Source: Chamaecyparis obtusa (lineage: Eukaryota; Streptophyta; Pinopsida; Cupressales; Cupressaceae). From it: 64,000 nt of DNA. Shown here piece after piece: positions 60,520 through 64,000 of this stretch. Under the pieces are notes generated by a model. The model was not told where the DNA came from and ran no database searches. It saw only the letters and a list, made by a program, of their open reading frames with translations. The DNA is taken from contig BSBK01007029.1 in the NCBI GenBank assembly GCA_027943335.1, forward strand, positions 682,001-746,000. The letters are read 5' to 3'. A program made the position numbers and the translations under genes. The number at the start of each line of letters is the position of its first letter. The first letter of the stretch is position 1.

Positions 60520-61044
60520 TTGGCCAAAATGCCTGTGGAAGTGATCCCAACTAGTTTATCTGATCATTCTCCCATCCATGTTTGCATCATCCCTAAAACC
60601 CACTTTAATCAGGATCCCAATATGAAAAGGAAGAGCACCTTCAAGCTCAACACATCCCTATTAGAGGACAAGAACTCCCTCCAAGACATCCAGACTGCTA
60701 CTATTGTTTCTAAGTTTTGTAACTCTGTTATCTTTGCAAGGGGAAAATGGTACCAACTAGTTCATGTGTAGAGAAGACTGTTTCAAATTATAGGAACAAA
60801 GGAATCCATAGACAAGAATCAAGAAGAAATTTTTTACCAGAGTAAACTCAATCAAGTTGAAATACAATTACAAGAAAAAGGCAATGATCAAGACCTTAGG
60901 AAATCCCTCATAAGCACCAAAGCTAAACTAAGGAAAATCCAAAATTATGAAGTCCAAGGTCAAAAGGTTAGGGCCAAGGCTAGATGGATTAAATATGGGG
61001 ACAGAGGATCTAAACACTTCTTCAATTTGATTAGGGAATGAACC
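60520..61044 (+). pseudogene. LINE endonuclease C-terminus and linker
   Basis: EVIPTSLSDHSPIHVCI is the final SDHxPI motif of APE-type endonuclease, which nicks target DNA. Later text reads KARWIKYGDRGSKHFFNLI, the conserved W-x-x-GD-x-x-S-x-FF segment just before the RT domain. There is a stop after QLVHV and further breaks. Confidence 0.8.
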
Positions 61045-61099
61045 ATGGAAAGTCCTTGTGAGAAATAACATTGAGAGATCGACCATAAAAAAAAGGTAA

Positions 61100-62093
61100 C
61101 AAGTGGAAAGGTATTCCTTTGCATGATGTTGTGTTTAGAGACTTTGAGATTCAAGTTTTTGGGTCCAGGGTCTTTCATACCATTTGGAAGGCATGGTGTT
61201 AGGTTAGGTCTCAAGTTTGTTCAAGGAATGTTGTTGGAAAATCCCTTTTTTCTGCAATTTTGGATAGATCTATTTGGTGGGGCTTGTACTTAAATGATAA
61301 ACCTCTTGCATTGACTCAGTGTTGTTCTGCTAAAATTTGGCATAAAAAAGGAATTTCTCTCATCTAGGATATATTGATGGATAAGAAAATGGGATCTTGG
61401 GAAGATATCAGGGATAAATTTAATATCTCAAATTCTTAGAAAAAAACCTATACCCTAATATCTAAAGTTGTGGGAAGGAAATTCCCTGGTAAAATGTTGA
61501 ACTCTTTGCAAATGATTGATCATATGAAATGGGATGATGGTAAAAGGTTGAGTGATTTTTTATGTAAGCAAATATATGATATGCTCAAGGAGGATGTAGG
61601 AATTATTAATAGAATTAATCAAAATTGGAAACTTAAATGGACTAACTCTAGATGGCACTTTATCTTTGACTTTTTTGGCACTCACAGGTCAAACCAATAA
61701 TTATTTTCTTTTGATGGTTGCTTCTTTTTAAAAAAATTATTGTTGGATCCTTTCTTACTCAGTGTGGTCAACAGAGTATTTGTTGTTCCATATGCAGTTG
61801 TCCTATTACCTTTGAACACCTTTTTTTTCAATGTGAATTTGCTAAGAGAATATGGTCCAATTTTTTTGGTTATCCCATTTTGTGGAATTGTCACAATTTT
61901 TTTTCTTGGCATGAGGTTGTTATTTTTTTTGTGGATGCCTTTGACTGTAAAATGAATAACTTGTGGTTTACCTTAACTGTTGAAATTCTTTGGGTCATTT
62001 GGAAGAAGAGAAATGAGGAGATCTTCCAAGATAGGAAATGGGATCTTACTGAGTTTTATATTAAACTCACACATCTTCATATTGTTTCATAGG
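61100..62093 (+). pseudogene. LINE C-terminal region with zf-RVT domain
   Basis: It reads FRDFEIQVFGSRVFHTIWKA and WWGLYLNDKPLAL, then in a shifted frame CSICSCPITFEHLFFQCEFA, KRIWSNFFG, and ILWVIWKKRNEEIFQDRKW. This is the zinc-binding C-terminus of plant LINE ORF2 (C-x-x-C...H-x-x-x-C). It ends in a stop at about 62090. Confidence 0.75.
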
Positions 62094-62990
62094 TATCTAT
62101 GAGGATAGAGGTACCAGAAGAAAGATTCTTATCATTAGTGAAAGAAGGTGTAATGATTGTGTACAAGAAAGACATCCAGTCCTCCTCATATGTTGAAGTA
62201 CCTCTAGAAGAGAACATTTGTCGAATTCAAGATCTCAGCCAGCTAAACATTTAGAGTACAAATGAAGATGATGTCCAAATAGGGTTGATAACCAAGAGGA
62301 TACATATAAAATCAAATGGGAAAACAAGGCTGACAATGATAAGTGGAATAGCTATGGACAAGGAAACAACAACAATGGATGGGATAATACAGAATAGAGG
62401 AACAATATAGATGGATGGGAAGACTCTTAGTAATATTATTATGATATCTTTTTGTACACCAGATACATATACTCTGTATAAGGTTTTTTGTTTTTATTTT
62501 GTATATGGTATAGATAGGTGATGGTAGCAAGCAACAAAAACTCTGATTGTTGCTAGTAACTAGTTGTTGTTATACAGTTGATACTCTAGTGCAATATATA
62601 AAAAAATATTGAACTTAGTTGTTTAATCTTGTGTGATTTTGGTTTATGTTGATTCACCCCCACCTCCTCCCTCAATATCTAGAGCGTGTTAAAAAAATCA
62701 CTCTCCTTTCTTGAGGGAATAAAATTTTATCTCCAATGATCCTTTTCATGCTTTTCCTAAAGTGGAAGCAATGGGTCTTGAACACTTGGATAAGATGCTC
62801 ATCTTCAATAGGGATTGAGAATGATAAGTCCCAATCATTCATAGGTAGAAAAATTATGTAGTTTCATGGAAGATATTGTTTATGCCAGAATATGGACCTC
62901 AGAATTCTACCATATACACAACATAGTCATTTCTCGATCATCGAATCACGAAGATGAGTATGAATTACCTAATTTGTAAGATTCTATCGA
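62094..62990. other. Unassigned DNA
   Basis: The first 160 bases stay open on the plus strand (VPEERFLSLVKEGVMIVYKK) but match no family I recognise. The text at 62653 (gattcacccccacctcctcc) resembles the 3' end of the copia LTRs. Nothing else is seen. Confidence 0.35.
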
Positions 62991-62999
62991 TTCAAACTG

Positions 63000-63864
63000 T
63001 TGCCTCCTAATTAGTTGGGGTGTTTGAATTACTCTCAAAATGAGAGCCAACAACCAAAAGACCAAGCTAATATGAAGGATTTTGAAAGCTTGAAAGATGA
63101 ACAAATTGCAATTAATCTAAGATGAAGATGCAATTAATCTAAGAATGAAGTGCAGATTTTAATCTAAGAACTTGAAAGAGATGCGAGAATTAAGCTAATA
63201 ATAATAAGAAAATTACACTATTTATGAGAATACAATTATACTAAATGAGATTTAAAACTAATATGCAATAAAATCTTGGAAACATGAAATTATTGAGACA
63301 AAAATTTGCTATAGTTTATGTGCTCTCACAATTGCCTCTTAATTTGAATGAGAGAGAGGTTCATAATATAGACTAGCCCAGAGGAAGGATGAAGAGTTTC
63401 TTGAAATGAAATGGCTGACTCTTCATTTCCATGGAGGAAGATGAGACAAAAATTGAAGAATTATTTAATTCAAAGAATGAATTATTGCCACATGGGTGGC
63501 TTTTCCAATCATTGGAATTATTAAATTCAATTGAGAGATAATCCATTCAAATAACTAAATAATATTAATTCCCTTTATGTGTATTAGCTAAAGGGGGTGG
63601 GTTTAATTTAGTTTAAAGCACTTAGGACTTTAGAATTAAATTAATTTATCATAGGGATTATTTAGCTAATAAAGTCAAATACTTAGGAATTAATTATAGT
63701 GTGAGATTAATGTAATTTAGGGTTTTTGCAATTGACACCAAGTCAAATAAAGTCAGGTAGGAGAGAGAAAATTGCCTAGTAAAATAGGACTTTAATGATG
63801 TAAAATTTGAGAAAATGCATAAAAATTGATTGAAATTATAAGCTGCCAATTTTGGGGTATTACA
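63000..63864 (-). repeat. Probable gypsy 3' LTR (inner border 63864, outer border estimated)
   Basis: On the minus strand the LTR would start TGTAATACCCCAAAATTGG, directly after a purine tract. A TGTAATACCCC start is common among plant Tat-like elements. The left border is a guess, and no partner LTR is in the window. Confidence 0.4.
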
Positions 63865-63879
63865 TTTGCCCCTCTTTGA
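63865..63879 (-). other. Probable polypurine tract
   Basis: The minus-strand sequence TCAAAGAGGGGCAAA directly precedes TGTAATACCCC. Confidence 0.45.
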
Positions 63880-64000
63880 ATTGATGTGCGAGCAACACGT
63901 TGATTCAAATAATGGTCTGATGTGACAGATGAGGTTTCAGAACTCTAGGTTAGGATGCTAAGACACCAATTAGATCGAATTGCAGAACCACCTCCAGAAT
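63880..64000 (-). pseudogene. Possible end of an element polyprotein at the window edge
   Basis: The minus-strand reading from the edge (ILEVVLQFDLIGVLAS, VLKPHLSHQTII) is interrupted by stops. It is too short to name. Most of the element would lie to the right of the window. Confidence 0.25.

Larger units (their letters stand above)
60496..62093 (+). mobile_element. LINE (L1-like) fragment lacking its RT core
   Basis: This is the end of the endonuclease plus the linker, then, after a junction near 61050, the C-terminal region. The reverse transcriptase motifs expected in between (over 1 kb) are absent, so it is an internally deleted LINE or two separate insertions. Confidence 0.75.

Overview
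The window looks like intergenic repeat sequence from a large seed-plant nuclear genome. A conifer or other gymnosperm is my best guess (inference). It is AT-rich, contains nested Ty1/copia, Ty3/gypsy, LINE and CACTA-type elements, and every protein-coding stretch I can read is broken by stops or frameshifts. I see no intact host gene, rRNA or tRNA gene, CRISPR array or bacterial-type operon. Sequences resembling tRNA 3' ends are retrotransposon primer-binding sites.

Layout: (1) 1-6160: the 3' part of a decayed multi-exon transposase-like gene, nested inverted and direct repeats, and a short fragment of the nucleolar GTPase gene NOG1. (2) 6161-14413: a complete minus-strand LTR element (1193-bp LTRs, TSD tgaag, Met-tRNA PBS, polypurine tract) that encodes no polymerase. 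It carries a coiled-coil protein with five zinc knuckles and an ancestral ORF of about 1197 codons with its own TATA box. It split the NOG1 fragment, whose other half resumes at 14416. (3) 14846-15292: a 447-bp near-perfect palindrome. (4) 15295-17687: the end of one CACTA-like transposon, then the start of a copia element (LTR end, PBS, gag, protease). A perfect 333-bp TRIM sits inside the gag, and a second CACTA-like end follows at 17688. (5) 17688-24900: 243-bp tandem repeats in both orientations and segmental duplications. (6) 24890-28535: a SET-domain gene relic followed by a second copy of the transposase-like gene of region 1, with the same exon order. (7) 28540-31504: minisatellite, 285-bp palindrome, (TA)n tract and CACTA-like subterminal sequence. 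(8) 31505-38000: a 5'-truncated copia element whose 3' LTR contains a solo gypsy LTR. (9) 38001-50800: a minus-strand Athila/Tat-like gypsy element, split by a complete plus-strand chromovirus at 41328-47670 (TSD gatgt). (10) 50800-64000: LINE relics, a polymerase-less chromovirus derivative, AT- and GA-rich low-complexity DNA, another copia 5' LTR joined to a LINE lacking its RT core, and a probable LTR/PPT junction near the right edge.

The order of events can be read from the nesting. The minus-strand gypsy element received both the chromovirus and the copia element with the solo LTR. The first copia element received the TRIM and the CACTA-like elements. The LTR element at 6161-14413 is older than the chromovirus, judging by LTR divergence in the stretches I compared by eye (about 5% versus about 2%). 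Most stop codons in the polyproteins look like CAG to TAG changes, consistent with long-term cytosine methylation and deamination.
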